From Tessaracoccus timonensis (GTDB taxonomy: Bacteria > Actinomycetota > Actinomycetes > Propionibacteriales > Propionibacteriaceae): a DNA stretch of 64,000 nt. Positions 1-8,935 of this stretch are shown piece after piece. The position numbers and the translations under genes are program-made. The number at the start of each line of letters is the position of its first letter. The stretch's first letter is position 1. The stretch is taken from positions 1,550,001 through 1,614,000 of the forward strand of contig NZ_LT996886.1 of the NCBI RefSeq assembly GCF_900343145.1, in the 5' to 3' direction. A model generated the notes under the pieces. That model saw only the letters and a program-made list of their open reading frames with translations, searched no databases and had not been told where the DNA came from.

Positions 1-2
1 AC

Positions 3-791
3 ACACGCGCCGTGATCGCCGGCAACGTATCGATCACCAACCCCAGCGACTCCGATGAACTCTCCGTCCAAGTAACGGTGGAGAGCTCCGACGCAGCCTG
101 GGCCTGCGAGGCTGCCACGCCGACGGCCACCGTCAAGGCAAGCGAGAGCGCAACCGTTGCCTACGACTGCATCCTGTCAGGCGACGCCGAGCCGCACGAA
201 CAAGCCAGCATCGACGCCGTCATCGCGTGGTCGGGTGCTGACGGTGAGGGCACCGTGAAGTCGAGCACCTCGTACCAGCTCAACCCCGAGCAGACCAACC
301 GCGAAGTGGCCGTCGAAAGTACGCTCGACGGCGGCGCCCCCGTAACGCTCGGCACAGCCCACTGGACGGTGGAAGGCAAGCCCGTCACGTTCCACGACAC
401 TCGCGAATTCACGGCTGCCACGAAACCCGGCGAATACACCGTGACGAACCAGGCGCGCATCGGCAGCTCCGGCGCCCAGGCCACAGCGGCGGTGACGTAC
501 ACCGTCGAGGAGCCCAGCCCATCCCCATCTCCGGAAACGCCGTCGCCGAGCGAGACCCCGGAAACGCCGTCGCCGAGCGAGACCCCGGAGGCGCCGTCGC
601 CGAGCGAGACCCCGGACGCACCGTCGCCGAGCGAGACCCCGGAGGCGCCGTCGCCGAGCGAGACTCCGGACGCACCGTCGCCGAGCGCTACGCAGTCGGC
701 CAACCCCAGCACGCCGTCGCCCACCGAGAGTCACAGCGACGGGAACCGTCGCCCCTCGCCGGGTATGCCGCCCACGGGCGTCGACCGGTAG
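3..791 (+). CDS. Exported/surface protein, C-terminal fragment with PSPSETP repeats (5' end outside window)
   Basis: The frame is open to the left edge of the window, so this is the C-terminal part of a longer protein; the GTG at 12 is only the first possible start inside the window. About 170 residues of beta-rich, Ig-like sequence without an obvious family come first. They are followed by a Pro/Ser/Glu/Thr linker of 9-residue units (PSPSETPEA and variants) and a short tail ending MPPTGVDR. Such linkers usually span the cell wall of Gram-positive bacteria. The tail resembles an LPxTG sorting signal (MPPTG) but stops three residues later, with no hydrophobic segment or positive tail. Function is unknown; an extracytoplasmic, wall-spanning location is inferred from composition only. 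Confidence 0.6.
   Translation, partial: TRAVIAGNVSITNPSDSDELSVQVTVESSDAAWACEAATPTATVKASESATVAYDCILSGDAEPHEQASIDAVIAWSGADGEGTVKSSTSYQLNPEQTNREVAVESTLDGGAPVTLGTAHWTVEGKPVTFHDTREFTAATKPGEYTVTNQARIGSSGAQATAAVTYTVEEPSPSPSPETPSPSETPETPSPSETPEAPSPSETPDAPSPSETPEAPSPSETPDAPSPSATQSANPSTPSPTESHSDGNRRPSPGMPPTGVDR
534..687 (+). repeat. 27-bp tandem repeats encoding PSPSETPE(A/T)
   Basis: Five to six near-identical 27-bp units encode the 9-residue repeat of the preceding protein. The units are so alike that copy number is expected to vary between strains by slippage. Confidence 0.85.
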
Positions 792-815
792 CGCTCGCTC
801 GCTGTTGCGGGGCCG

Positions 816-1319
816 TCAGCGGTGCTCGCCCAGGTACGCGAAGTAGTACGTGGCGCCATCCGTGCAGGTAATGATGTCGAGGTCGCCGTCGGTGTGCTGA
901 CGGCGGGGGTGCAGTTGCTGATGCGCCAAGAGCGCGTGCACATCGTCGACGTACAGCACCCGCCACGGTGACTGCTTCGTGCCGTCACCCGAGCGCACCA
1001 TCGTGCCAAGCGCGTGCCACGCGAGCTGCTCCTCGGCGCGGGCACGATCCATGTCGCCGAGCGCTAGGAACCCGCGCGCGAGATAGGCGTGCACCACGGG
1101 GCTGAAGAAGCCTGCGGGCAGGTGCTCCTCCAGGAGCCGGACAGCGTCGTGTTCCCTGGATTTCTCGAGAAAGATCTCCACCGCCGGCAGCCACGTGAGG
1201 TACCTGGTGTAGCCGGGGCTCGCGACGATGGCCTGATGCAGCGCGCTGAGCGAGGCAGCGTCGCCGACGCGTTGGTAGGCGGCGTACGCTGCTTCGATCG
1301 GTTCGGGCAGTGGATTCAC
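816..1319 (-). CDS. Helical-repeat hypothetical protein, third gene of a putative type VII effector cassette
   Basis: A 167-residue protein without signal peptide or membrane segment. It is predicted mostly helical, with pairs of amphipathic helices (for example HAYLARGFLALGDMDRA) that look like degenerate TPR units, ending in a short strand-rich region with YYFAYLG. It starts with GTG sharing one base with the stop codon of the upstream gene (TAGTG), so translation is probably coupled. As the last gene of the cassette and a soluble protein it is a candidate immunity or chaperone protein for the HExxH protein encoded upstream; this is inference from gene order only. No family was recognised with certainty. 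Confidence 0.6.
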   Translation of the reverse strand: MNPLPEPIEAAYAAYQRVGDAASLSALHQAIVASPGYTRYLTWLPAVEIFLEKSREHDAVRLLEEHLPAGFFSPVVHAYLARGFLALGDMDRARAEEQLAWHALGTMVRSGDGTKQSPWRVLYVDDVHALLAHQQLHPRRQHTDGDLDIITCTDGATYYFAYLGEHR

Positions 1320-2164
1320 TACGCCCGACCTCGAGCCGGCAGCGGCGGCACACCGGAGCGTTCGTCGAGCCAGCGGCTCGCCTCAGCGTCCGGCTGCAAT
1401 GTCGGGAAGGCGGTGATCGGCTCGCCGTGACGTGCGTGGTGGAGTTCGTGGTGGAGAGCGTCGAGCGCGGAGGGAAGCTCGAGCGTTTCCGGAGCGACGA
1501 GTATCGTGCGGCGCTCCCAGTCGAAGCCAGCGCGGCCGTCGACTGCAGTGATCTCGACGGCAGTGTCGGGGATGCCGAGCTGGCGTGCCTCGTGTTCGGC
1601 CGCCATCACGATGACTTCTGCGGCGCGGGCGGGGGCGTCGTCGATGATAGAGCGCCAGCGCTCCTCGAAGCTCGGTGCGGCGGCGTCGTGGCCTGCATGC
1701 GGGCCGAGGGCTCGGTAGAGCGCTTCGACGGCAGCTTCCTCGATGCGGGCCAGCTCCTCGCGAGCGGCGGGGAGCAGCGCGGTGCACCAGCGTGCGCGCG
1801 TGGCCTCGTCGGCGCTGCCAAGAGCATCGAGTTTGACTGCGTAACGGGCATCGAGCGCGTCGATCTCGGCGAGCGCCCGGGACGTCGCTTCAGCCGCCTC
1901 GAAGTACCTGTTGGACACGATGCGGGCGTCGGCGGCGAGCTCACCCAGCTTGGCCGCGCTGCCGTCGGGGCGGGCGGCGTAGGCGGCGAACGCGTCGGCC
2001 GTTGGGCTGACGTTGCCGTCGAGCACGGTGCGCGTGGCTGCATGTACGTCGGAGGCGGCGGCGTCGGCGGCCTCAGCGAGCGCGACGAGCGCGTCAGCGC
2101 GGGCGCGGAACGCGTCGGGTGTGAGGTGGGGTACTGATAGCCCGAGCTCGACGAGGGCGTCCAT
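1319..2164 (-). CDS. Helical protein with C-terminal HExxH metallopeptidase-like domain (putative type VII secreted effector)
   Basis: A 281-residue protein. Residues 1-185 are almost entirely alanine-rich helices of the kind found in ESX/LXG substrates. Residues 190-281 form a separate domain with strands (AVEITAVDG, RRTILVAPETL) followed by a helix carrying H239-E240-x-x-H243, and a downstream acidic helix (DAEASRWLDE) that could hold the third zinc ligand, as in the ImmA/IrrE-like (M78) layout. There is no Sec signal. The start overlaps the stop of the preceding small helical gene (TGATG) and the stop overlaps the next start (TAGTG), giving a coupled three-gene unit. The protease assignment rests on the motif and its context; substrate and secretion are unproven. 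Confidence 0.55.
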   Translation of the reverse strand: MDALVELGLSVPHLTPDAFRARADALVALAEAADAAASDVHAATRTVLDGNVSPTADAFAAYAARPDGSAAKLGELAADARIVSNRYFEAAEATSRALAEIDALDARYAVKLDALGSADEATRARWCTALLPAAREELARIEEAAVEALYRALGPHAGHDAAAPSFEERWRSIIDDAPARAAEVIVMAAEHEARQLGIPDTAVEITAVDGRAGFDWERRTILVAPETLELPSALDALHHELHHARHGEPITAFPTLQPDAEASRWLDERSGVPPLPARGRA

Positions 2165-2487
2165 CAGATCTCCTCAGCCCACACATCGGCCGAGCGCGCC
2201 TCGATAGCTTCGTACTCGCTGGCCGTCTCCACCATACGGGCCGCATCATCGCGGGCGCGCGTCGTTGCGTCATGTGCCTGCTGCGCCAAGGCGCCTGCGA
2301 CGGCTGCGTCGAGACGGTGGGCAGCAGCATCAATCCTCGACGCATGGCCGACGAGCTCCAGCGCCTCGAAGTCGCCGTCGGGCAGCAAGGGGTTGCGCAA
2401 CGAGCCTGCGCTGGTGTGTACCGTGTCAGCGGCGTGTTCGACGACCTCGCCGCCGCGGCGCCAAGCGGACGGTGTGAAACGGATCAT
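2164..2487 (-). CDS. Small WXG100/EspC-like helical protein, putative type VII secretion partner
   Basis: A 107-residue, cysteine-free protein predicted as a helical hairpin around a central break (SLRNPLLPDGDFE). It has no signal peptide. Near its C-terminus it carries YEAIE, fitting the YxxxD/E export signal of type VII (ESX) substrates. Length, helical character and position directly before a larger helical protein fit the EspC/DUF2580-like partner genes of actinobacteria; the WxG turn itself is absent. The ATG at 2487 is preceded by GAGGAGG, making this the well-initiated first gene of the cassette. No ESX ATPase genes lie in the window. Confidence 0.55.
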   Translation of the reverse strand: MIRFTPSAWRRGGEVVEHAADTVHTSAGSLRNPLLPDGDFEALELVGHASRIDAAAHRLDAAVAGALAQQAHDATTRARDDAARMVETASEYEAIEARSADVWAEEI

Positions 2488-2594
2488 GATGCCTCCTCAA
2501 CCTTGAAGGCTAGGTGCGTCGGGTGTCAGCGTAGCTGAGTTCTGCTACTCAGACGCAGCGGGGCGAGATGGCGCCACGCCTGCAACAACGCTGC

Positions 2595-2625
2595 GGGCCC
2601 GCCCCCTTTGAAAGGGAACGGGCCC
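2595..2625 (-). terminator. Hairpin downstream of mutB
   Basis: GGGCCC...GGGCCC arms around an inner CCCTTTGAAAGGG stem lie 20 bp past the mutB stop. There is no T-tract, as is common for high-GC actinobacterial terminators. It also lies between mutB and the start of the small helical gene. Confidence 0.5.
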
Positions 2626-2645
2626 ACGATACTGCGATCAGCTGA

Positions 2646-4829
2646 TCATTCCGCGTCGAGACGCTCGTTGAGCTTGGTCAGCAAGTCAACCGCGCACTCC
2701 GGAATGTTCGTGCCGGGCGGGTAGATCGCGTCGGCACCGTGGTCGCGGAGCTCCTGGAAGTCCTGCGACGGGATCACGCCACCCACAACGATCATGATGT
2801 CCTGACGGCCGAGCTTGTTCAGCTCCTCGCGCAGGGCCGGCACCAAGGTGAGGTGGCCGGCGGCGAGCGAGGAGGCACCCACGACGTGCACGTCGGATTC
2901 GACGGCCTGACGCGCGGTCTCCTCGGGGGTCTGGAACAGCGGGCCCACGTCGACGTCCATGCCCAGGTCGGCGTACGCCGTCGCGATCACCTTCTGGCCA
3001 CGGTCGTGACCGTCCTGGCCCATCTTCGCGACGAGGATGCGCGGACGTCGGCCTTCCTTCTTCTCGAACTCTGCGACGAGCTTGCGGGCCTCGTCGACGG
3101 ACTCACTGGATCCGGATTCTGCCTGGTACACACCGCTAATGGTACGGATCTGGGCCGTGTACCGCCCGAATACCTTCTCCAACGCGTCGGAGATTTCGCC
3201 GACGGAGGCCTGCGCGCGCGCCGCCTCGATGGACACCTGCAGCAGGTTGCGGTCGGGATCCGTCGGATCCGGGTTCGCCGCAGCCCACGTGACGCGCTCC
3301 AAGGCAGCCTGGCAGGCTTCCTCGTCGCGGCCAGCGCGCAGACGCTCGAGCTTCGCAATCTGCTGCTCGCGGACGGACTTGTTGTCCACCTTGAGCACCT
3401 CGAGCTCTTCGTCGTCCTCCACCTGGTAGCGGTTCACACCGACGAGGCTCTGGCGCCCGGAGTCGATGCGGGCCTGGGTGCGGGCGGCGGCTTCCTCGAT
3501 GCGCATCTTGGGGATGCCAGCCTCGATAGCCTTCGCCATGCCACCGGCTTCCTCAACCTCGCGGATACGCTCCCACGCCTTGCCAGCGAGCTCGCGGGTG
3601 AGGCACTCGACGTACGCCGAGCCAGCCCACGGGTCGACGGTCTTGGTGGTGCCGGACTCCTGCTGGATGAACAGCTGGGTGTTGCGGGCGATGCGGGCCG
3701 AGAAGTCGGTCGGCAGCGCGATGGCCTCGTCGAGGGCGTTCGTGTGCAGCGACTGCGTGTGGCCCTGCGTCGCGGCCATGGCCTCGATGCAGGTACGCGC
3801 AACGTTGTTGTAGACATCCTGCGCGGTCAGCGACCAGCCGGAGGTCTGCGAGTGCGTACGAAGGCTCATCGACTTCGGGTTCTTCGGGCCGAACTCCTTC
3901 ACGAGCTTCGCCCACAGCATGCGCGCGGCACGCATCTTGGCGACCTCCATGTAGAAGTTCATGCCGATCGCCCAGAAGAACGACAGACGCGGCGCAAACT
4001 GGTCGACGTTCAGGCCCACCGACTCGCCAGCGCGGATGTACTCGACGCCGTCGGCCAGGGTGTATGCCATCTCGATGTCCGCCGTTGCGCCGGCTTCCTG
4101 CATGTGGTAGCCGGAGATCGAAATCGAGTTGAACTTCGGCATGTTCGACGAAGTGAACGCGAAAATGTCGGCGATGATGCGCATCGACGGCTGCGGCGGG
4201 TAGATGTACGTGTTGCGGACCATGAACTCCTTCAGAATGTCGTTCTGAATGGTTCCGGTCATCTTCTCGTACGGCACGCCCTGTTCCTGTGCCGCGACGA
4301 TGTACAGCGCCAGGATGGGCAGCACCGCGCCGTTCATCGTCATCGACACCGACATCTGGTCGAGCGGGATGCCGTCGAACAGCTGACGCATGTCGAGGAT
4401 GGAATCGACGGCCACACCGGCCATACCGACGTCGCCGGCCACGCGCGGGTGGTCGGAGTCGTAGCCGCGGTGCGTGGCCAAGTCGAATGCAATCGACAGA
4501 CCCTTCTGGCCGGCGGCGAGGTTACGGCGGTAGAACGCGTTCGACTCCTCAGCGGTGGAGAACCCGGCGTACTGGCGGATGGTCCACGGCTGGTTGACGT
4601 ACATCGTCGGGTAGGGGCCGCGCAGGAACGGCGGCATGCCCGGGTAGGTCTGCAGGAAGTCGAGATCGTTCAGATCCGTGTCGCCGTAGAGCGGCGGAAC
4701 GAGGATATGCTCAGGCGTTTGCCAGCCCTCTGAGTAGCCGGCTGCCTCGAGGATTTCGTCGTACTTGTGGTGATCCTTGCCAGGCACCGCATGGCCGAGA
4801 TCGACATTATTGAAACGAGGGAAACTCAC
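2646..4829 (-). CDS. mutB: Methylmalonyl-CoA mutase large (catalytic) subunit
   Basis: The 727-residue length matches the actinobacterial catalytic subunit. The TIM-barrel half contains the substrate-tunnel and radical-enzyme signatures ([19 protein letters not shown]-type, [24 protein letters not shown]). The C-terminal domain has the DxHxxG cobalamin-binding motif ([10 protein letters not shown], about residues 603-612), whose His replaces the lower axial base of B12. It interconverts succinyl-CoA and (R)-methylmalonyl-CoA as an alpha-beta heterodimer with MutA; in propionibacteria the flux runs towards propionate. Its ATG overlaps the stop of mutA by four bases. A cobalamin riboswitch and B12-type importer occur 23 kb away. 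Confidence 0.98.
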   Translation of the reverse strand: MSFPRFNNVDLGHAVPGKDHHKYDEILEAAGYSEGWQTPEHILVPPLYGDTDLNDLDFLQTYPGMPPFLRGPYPTMYVNQPWTIRQYAGFSTAEESNAFYRRNLAAGQKGLSIAFDLATHRGYDSDHPRVAGDVGMAGVAVDSILDMRQLFDGIPLDQMSVSMTMNGAVLPILALYIVAAQEQGVPYEKMTGTIQNDILKEFMVRNTYIYPPQPSMRIIADIFAFTSSNMPKFNSISISGYHMQEAGATADIEMAYTLADGVEYIRAGESVGLNVDQFAPRLSFFWAIGMNFYMEVAKMRAARMLWAKLVKEFGPKNPKSMSLRTHSQTSGWSLTAQDVYNNVARTCIEAMAATQGHTQSLHTNALDEAIALPTDFSARIARNTQLFIQQESGTTKTVDPWAGSAYVECLTRELAGKAWERIREVEEAGGMAKAIEAGIPKMRIEEAAARTQARIDSGRQSLVGVNRYQVEDDEELEVLKVDNKSVREQQIAKLERLRAGRDEEACQAALERVTWAAANPDPTDPDRNLLQVSIEAARAQASVGEISDALEKVFGRYTAQIRTISGVYQAESGSSESVDEARKLVAEFEKKEGRRPRILVAKMGQDGHDRGQKVIATAYADLGMDVDVGPLFQTPEETARQAVESDVHVVGASSLAAGHLTLVPALREELNKLGRQDIMIVVGGVIPSQDFQELRDHGADAIYPPGTNIPECAVDLLTKLNERLDAE

Positions 4830-6697
4830 TTGGCTACTCCCATCAGATCGAAAGCGGACTCGAGCAGCTCGACCACGTCCATGCCGTCGAAGACGTTGCC
4901 GTCAATGACGGATTCGGGGTTTTCTGCTCCGAGCTCCTTGAGTTGACCCGCGAGGAGGACGCGCTGGGCGCCTGCCTCCTTGAGGGCCTTGGCCACTGCC
5001 ATGCCGTGCTCGGCGTACATGGCGGCGTTCGAGCACAGCACCGCGAGCTTGGCGCCCGATTCGGTGAACTGGCGTGCGAACTCCAGCGGGTCGGTGCTCT
5101 CCACGAGCTGCGTCTCGATGCCGCCGACGTGGAGCAGGTTCGACGTGAAGCCCTCGCGGGGGCCGTAGTGGCGGCGCTGGCCGATGCAGGCGAGGAGCGC
5201 GGTGGGCGCGTTGCCCGCTTCCTTGGCTGCAGTTGCGCGGTCGCGCAGGGCCTCGAAGACCTCCGCGTCGCGGATCGGCTTGAGCCCGTTCAGCTGAGGT
5301 GCTTCGGGGCGGGGGCGCGCCGTCGTGACATCACCCTCGAGGTGGTTCGGGAACGTCGAGGTGCCGGTGATGGGTAGCTTGCGGGTGGCAAGCAGCTTCG
5401 CGCGGTTGACGTTCAGCTCATCCAGCTGGGCCGCGACGGTGCCGTCGGCGAGCTTCTTCGCGAAGCCCTCGGCGTCGAGCTCCTGGAATACCTTCCACGC
5501 GGCCTCGCACATCTGCTCGGTCATGGACTCGACGAACCAGGAACCGCCAGCCGGGTCGTTCACGCGGCCAACGTTGGATTCCTCCGACAGCAGCACCTGC
5601 ACGTTGCGGGAGATACGACGGGAGAACTCGCCCGGCAGCCCCCAAACGGTGTCGAAGGGGAGGACGGTTTGCACTTCCGCCATGCCGGCCGCCGCCGCGA
5701 ACGACGCGATCGTCGCGCGCAGAATGTTCACGTAGGCGTCCGAGCGGGTCAGCTCGCGCAGTGAGGTGACGGCGTGCTGGATCGCGCCGCGGTTGTCGTC
5801 GGAAACCTCCAGCACCTCGCCCACGCGGCTCCACAGGGTGCGCAGCGCGCGAAGCCGGGAGATGGTGAGGAACTGGTCGGTGGTGGCCGACACGCGGAAC
5901 ATGATCTGGCCGAACGCCTCGTCAGCCGTGAGACCGGCGTCGACGAGCGCGCGGACGTACTCGACACCCGCGGCGACGGCGTAGGCCAGCTCGTGCACGT
6001 CGCCAGCGCCGGCGTTGTTGTAGATCGTCGCGTCGACGACGATGGGGCGCACGTTGGCGAAGGGCTTCGCGAGCTCGACGGCCTCCTTGAGGACGCTCAG
6101 GTCGGGCTCGGTGCCGGCCAGGGCGGCGGCGCCGATCGGGTCGATGCCGAGGTTGCCTGCAACCTTGTCCGCGTCGCCCTTGGCGAACACTTCGACGAGG
6201 GCCTTGGCCGCGTCGAGTTGCTGGGTCTTAGAATTGAGGTAGATGGGGGCGAGATCGATCAGCACACCGTCGAGTACAGCGGCGACGTCGCTCGGCGCGA
6301 TGGCGTCGGGGTCGACACGCAGGAACACCGACGTGCCGCCGCGCTCCAGGTCGGCGAGGATCTGCTTCTTGGTGAAGGCAACGTCGCCGTCCTCGTGGAG
6401 CTGGGCGATTCCCCAGGCACCTTCCATCTGGCCAGTGCGCACCGTCGAACCGCGCGTGAAGGGGGCGACGCCGGGGTATCCCAGCTCTTCTACGCCGTCT
6501 TCCTTCTTGTACAGCGGCTTGATCTCGAGGCCATCGACCGTGTGACTCGTCAGGCGCTTGTAGGCCTGCTCAATGTCTAACTCTTTACCTTCTGGCCGCC
6601 TCCGGTTCAGCACCTTGAGCACTTGCTCTTCCCACTGCTCCTGGGTGGGGGTGTCGAAGTCGGCGGCCAGCTTGAAGTCTTGCGTCTCAGCGCTCAT
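4826..6697 (-). CDS. mutA: Methylmalonyl-CoA mutase small subunit
   Basis: A 623-residue partner of MutB and first gene of the mutAB operon. It has the same barrel plus Rossmann-like architecture but lacks the DxHxxG cobalamin motif; the corresponding region reads [19 protein letters not shown], as expected for the non-catalytic, B12-free subunit. It stabilises the heterodimer. The ATG at 6697 follows a GGAGAG ribosome-binding site. The gene ends inside the start of mutB (ATGA), so the two subunits are probably made in equal amounts. Confidence 0.96.
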   Translation of the reverse strand: MSAETQDFKLAADFDTPTQEQWEEQVLKVLNRRRPEGKELDIEQAYKRLTSHTVDGLEIKPLYKKEDGVEELGYPGVAPFTRGSTVRTGQMEGAWGIAQLHEDGDVAFTKKQILADLERGGTSVFLRVDPDAIAPSDVAAVLDGVLIDLAPIYLNSKTQQLDAAKALVEVFAKGDADKVAGNLGIDPIGAAALAGTEPDLSVLKEAVELAKPFANVRPIVVDATIYNNAGAGDVHELAYAVAAGVEYVRALVDAGLTADEAFGQIMFRVSATTDQFLTISRLRALRTLWSRVGEVLEVSDDNRGAIQHAVTSLRELTRSDAYVNILRATIASFAAAAGMAEVQTVLPFDTVWGLPGEFSRRISRNVQVLLSEESNVGRVNDPAGGSWFVESMTEQMCEAAWKVFQELDAEGFAKKLADGTVAAQLDELNVNRAKLLATRKLPITGTSTFPNHLEGDVTTARPRPEAPQLNGLKPIRDAEVFEALRDRATAAKEAGNAPTALLACIGQRRHYGPREGFTSNLLHVGGIETQLVESTDPLEFARQFTESGAKLAVLCSNAAMYAEHGMAVAKALKEAGAQRVLLAGQLKELGAENPESVIDGNVFDGMDVVELLESAFDLMGVAK

Positions 6698-6836
6698 AGC
6701 TCTCCATCCGGGTCTCGGGCCCGGTCCGGGCCCACATATCCAACCCTAGTAGGTGCTCGTTCTGCTCGTGCCCCCGGGTGCAGGTTGGGCCCAGAGCATG
6801 GAGTGACCAGCGGCCAGGACCTCGTCGGGCAGGTGC

Positions 6837-6939
6837 AACCTGTGCGGCAACTGAGCGGATCATGTGTCACCTGCCTCCCGACGACGCCTCGTCGCAGCTA
6901 GGCAAGTGACACATGATCCGGAACAGAGCCGCACAGGTT
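6837..6939. repeat. 103-bp palindromic element, copy A
   Basis: Outer 12-bp inverted repeats (AACCTGTGCGGC at 6837-6848 and its complement at 6928-6939) enclose perfect 14-bp inner arms (GGATCATGTGTCAC at 6857-6870, complement at 6906-6919) and a loop of about 35 bp. Similarity to the other copies extends about 10 bp beyond each end (GGGCAGGT on the left, ATGCCC on the right). It is in reverse orientation relative to the copies at 10597 and 26174. It sits between the mutA start and the 3' end of the first GST-like gene. Confidence 0.9.
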
Positions 6940-6960
6940 ACCTATGCCCGCTTGGTTGCC

Positions 6961-7935
6961 TCACTGCGTGGGAAGGAACTTCTCATCGGGCGTCGACGAC
7001 AAGTGTGCACGGTCGTGCGGTTTGGACCACACTGAAAGATCGGGGCCTTTGGGGATGATCTGGTCGGGATCCAGCGCAACCGAGGCATAGTAGCCCTGCT
7101 TGATGTGGTCGAAGTTGGTGGTCGAGCCAAAGCCAGGCGTCTCGTACAGATCCCTCGCATACCCCCACAGGTGCTCGAAGTCGACGAGCCGCTGCCGGTT
7201 GCTCTTAAACCGACCGTAATACGCGGCATCGAATCTCGCGAGCGTGACCCACAGTCGGATGTCTGCGTCGGTGATGTGGTCGCCGAAGAGGAAGCGACGG
7301 GTGGCTAGGCGTTCCTCGATGGTGTCGAGGGCTCGGAAGAGTGCGTCGTAGGCTTGCTCGTAGGCGCTTTGCGACCGAGCGAAGCCACATTTGTAGACCC
7401 CGTTGTTGATGTTGTGGAAGACGTAGTCGTTCAGGTCGTCGATCTGCGTACGGAGTTCCTCCGGGTACAGGATCGGCGCGTTGGGGCTGTGGAATGGCGC
7501 CCACTCCACTTCCCAATAGTCCGTAAGTCGGTGGTAGTCGTTGTTGACCACGGCACCCGTCTTGAGGTTGACGACGGCGGGCACCGTTGAGCGCTTGTCA
7601 TAGTGCGGGTCCGCACGTAGATAAGCATCGGTGACGTACTCATAGCCGAGCACCGGATCTCGGCCGTCGGGGTCGAGGGTGAAACGCCAGCCATTGTCAG
7701 TACGCACCGGCCCCGCAACGCCGACGCTGATGGCATCGGTGAGCCCGAGGAGGTTCAGGGCAATCAACTGTCGGTGCGCCCATGGGCAGATGTTGGCAAC
7801 GAGTAGCCGGTATCGACCTGCCTCGACGGGCAGGTCGCCCGGTCCGTCACCGAACGGCGTCGTGAATGAATTGGACTGTCTGGCGAATGCGCCGTCCTTC
7901 GTCGTTTCCTTGGTGAGCTCGCTTGCGGCAGCCAT
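6961..7935 (-). CDS. Glutathionyl-hydroquinone reductase-like (GST Xi/omega-type) protein, paralogue 1
   Basis: A 324-residue protein of the ECM4/YqjG/PcpF family. The N-terminal thioredoxin fold carries the catalytic CPWAH motif (NICPWAHRQLI, about residue 52), followed by the all-helical GST C-terminal domain (FLFGDHITDADIRLWVTL). Characterised relatives reduce glutathionyl-hydroquinones with glutathione. Most actinobacteria use mycothiol, so the physiological thiol here is open. The gene follows its paralogue after a 1-bp gap and is the last of a three-gene unit MFS - paralogue 2 - paralogue 1. A stretch of about 84 bp near 7249-7332 is identical to the paralogue, suggesting duplication with gene conversion. 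Confidence 0.85.
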   Translation of the reverse strand: MAAASELTKETTKDGAFARQSNSFTTPFGDGPGDLPVEAGRYRLLVANICPWAHRQLIALNLLGLTDAISVGVAGPVRTDNGWRFTLDPDGRDPVLGYEYVTDAYLRADPHYDKRSTVPAVVNLKTGAVVNNDYHRLTDYWEVEWAPFHSPNAPILYPEELRTQIDDLNDYVFHNINNGVYKCGFARSQSAYEQAYDALFRALDTIEERLATRRFLFGDHITDADIRLWVTLARFDAAYYGRFKSNRQRLVDFEHLWGYARDLYETPGFGSTTNFDHIKQGYYASVALDPDQIIPKGPDLSVWSKPHDRAHLSSTPDEKFLPTQ

Positions 7936-7936
7936 G

Positions 7937-8935
7937 TCAGGCCTCCTTCTCTGCGCCGGCGTGGCGGCGAAACTTCTCTTCGGGTGTCGTGCTGAGGTGT
8001 TCCCGCCCGTGCGGGGCGTCCCATGTGGCGAGATCTGGGCCCTTGGGGGTAATCCCGAACTGGGACTTCACTACGGGGATCGAGTAGTAGTGGCGCTTGA
8101 TGTGATCGAAGTTCGTGGTAGAGCCAAAACCAGGCGTCTGGAACAGGTCCCGTGCGTAGCCCCAAAGATGCTCGAACTCCGTCAGCCGCTGGCGGTTGCA
8201 GTGGAACGCTCCGTGGTAAGCCACGTCGAAGCGAACCAGGGTGACCCACAGTCGGATGTCTGCGTCGGTGATGTGGTCGCCGAAGAGGAAGCGACGGGTG
8301 GCTAGGCGTTCCTCGATGGTGTCGAGGGCTTGAAAGAGTGCGTCGTAGGCCTGTTCGTAGGCTTCCTGCGTGCGTGCGAAGCCTGCTTTGTAGACGCCGT
8401 TGTTGATGTTGTGGAAGACGTAGTCGTTCAGGTCGTCGATCTGCGTACGGAGTTCTTCTGGGTACAGATCGGGGGCATCGTCAGCTTGCAATGCCCGCCA
8501 TTCGACTTCGAAGTAGTTGGTGAGGCGGTGGTAGTCGTTGTTCACCACGGCGCCTGATGCGATGTCGACGACGGCGGGCACCGTCGGGCGCCCATCGAAC
8601 GTCGGATCGCCTGCAAGATATGCTTCGCGCAACTCGTGGATGCCAAGGACCGGATCGACCCCGCCCTCGTCGAGGTTGAACTCCCAGCCATCTTCGCCAC
8701 GGATGGGGTCGATGGTGCCGACGCTGATCGCATGTTGGAGCCCGAGCACCTCGCGAACAATCAACTGGCGGTGCGCCCAGGGGCAGAGGTTGCCAACGAT
8801 GAGTCGATACCTTCCCGGCGCAACGGGCAGCTGGCTTTCGCCGTCGCCAAACGGGGTAGTGAAGCGGTTCTTCTGGCGACGGAACTCGCCGCCGCTGCCC
8901 ACCTCAGCCTGCAGATGGTCTTTGGTGCCGGTCAT
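7937..8935 (-). CDS. Glutathionyl-hydroquinone reductase-like protein, paralogue 2
   Basis: A 332-residue tandem paralogue of the neighbouring gene. It has the same CPWAH active site (NLCPWAHRQLIVREV), the same PxVVD(I/L)-type cis-Pro segment (TVPAVVDIASGAVVNNDYHRL) and the same C-terminal GST helices. The N-terminus carries a slightly longer polar extension. The ATG overlaps the stop of the upstream MFS gene by four bases, so the three genes are co-transcribed. Two copies side by side could act on different quinone adducts or be a dosage expansion; the sequence does not decide. Confidence 0.85.
   Translation of the reverse strand: MTGTKDHLQAEVGSGGEFRRQKNRFTTPFGDGESQLPVAPGRYRLIVGNLCPWAHRQLIVREVLGLQHAISVGTIDPIRGEDGWEFNLDEGGVDPVLGIHELREAYLAGDPTFDGRPTVPAVVDIASGAVVNNDYHRLTNYFEVEWRALQADDAPDLYPEELRTQIDDLNDYVFHNINNGVYKAGFARTQEAYEQAYDALFQALDTIEERLATRRFLFGDHITDADIRLWVTLVRFDVAYHGAFHCNRQRLTEFEHLWGYARDLFQTPGFGSTTNFDHIKRHYYSIPVVKSQFGITPKGPDLATWDAPHGREHLSTTPEEKFRRHAGAEKEA

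Noticed and set aside
2739-4733. 664-residue open frame antisense to mutB, and other long antisense frames (e.g. 11413-12825, 42436-43809, 48994-50115)
   Set aside because: Their composition (Val/Arg/His-rich) is that of a GC-rich shadow frame; the opposite strand encodes clearly recognisable conserved proteins.
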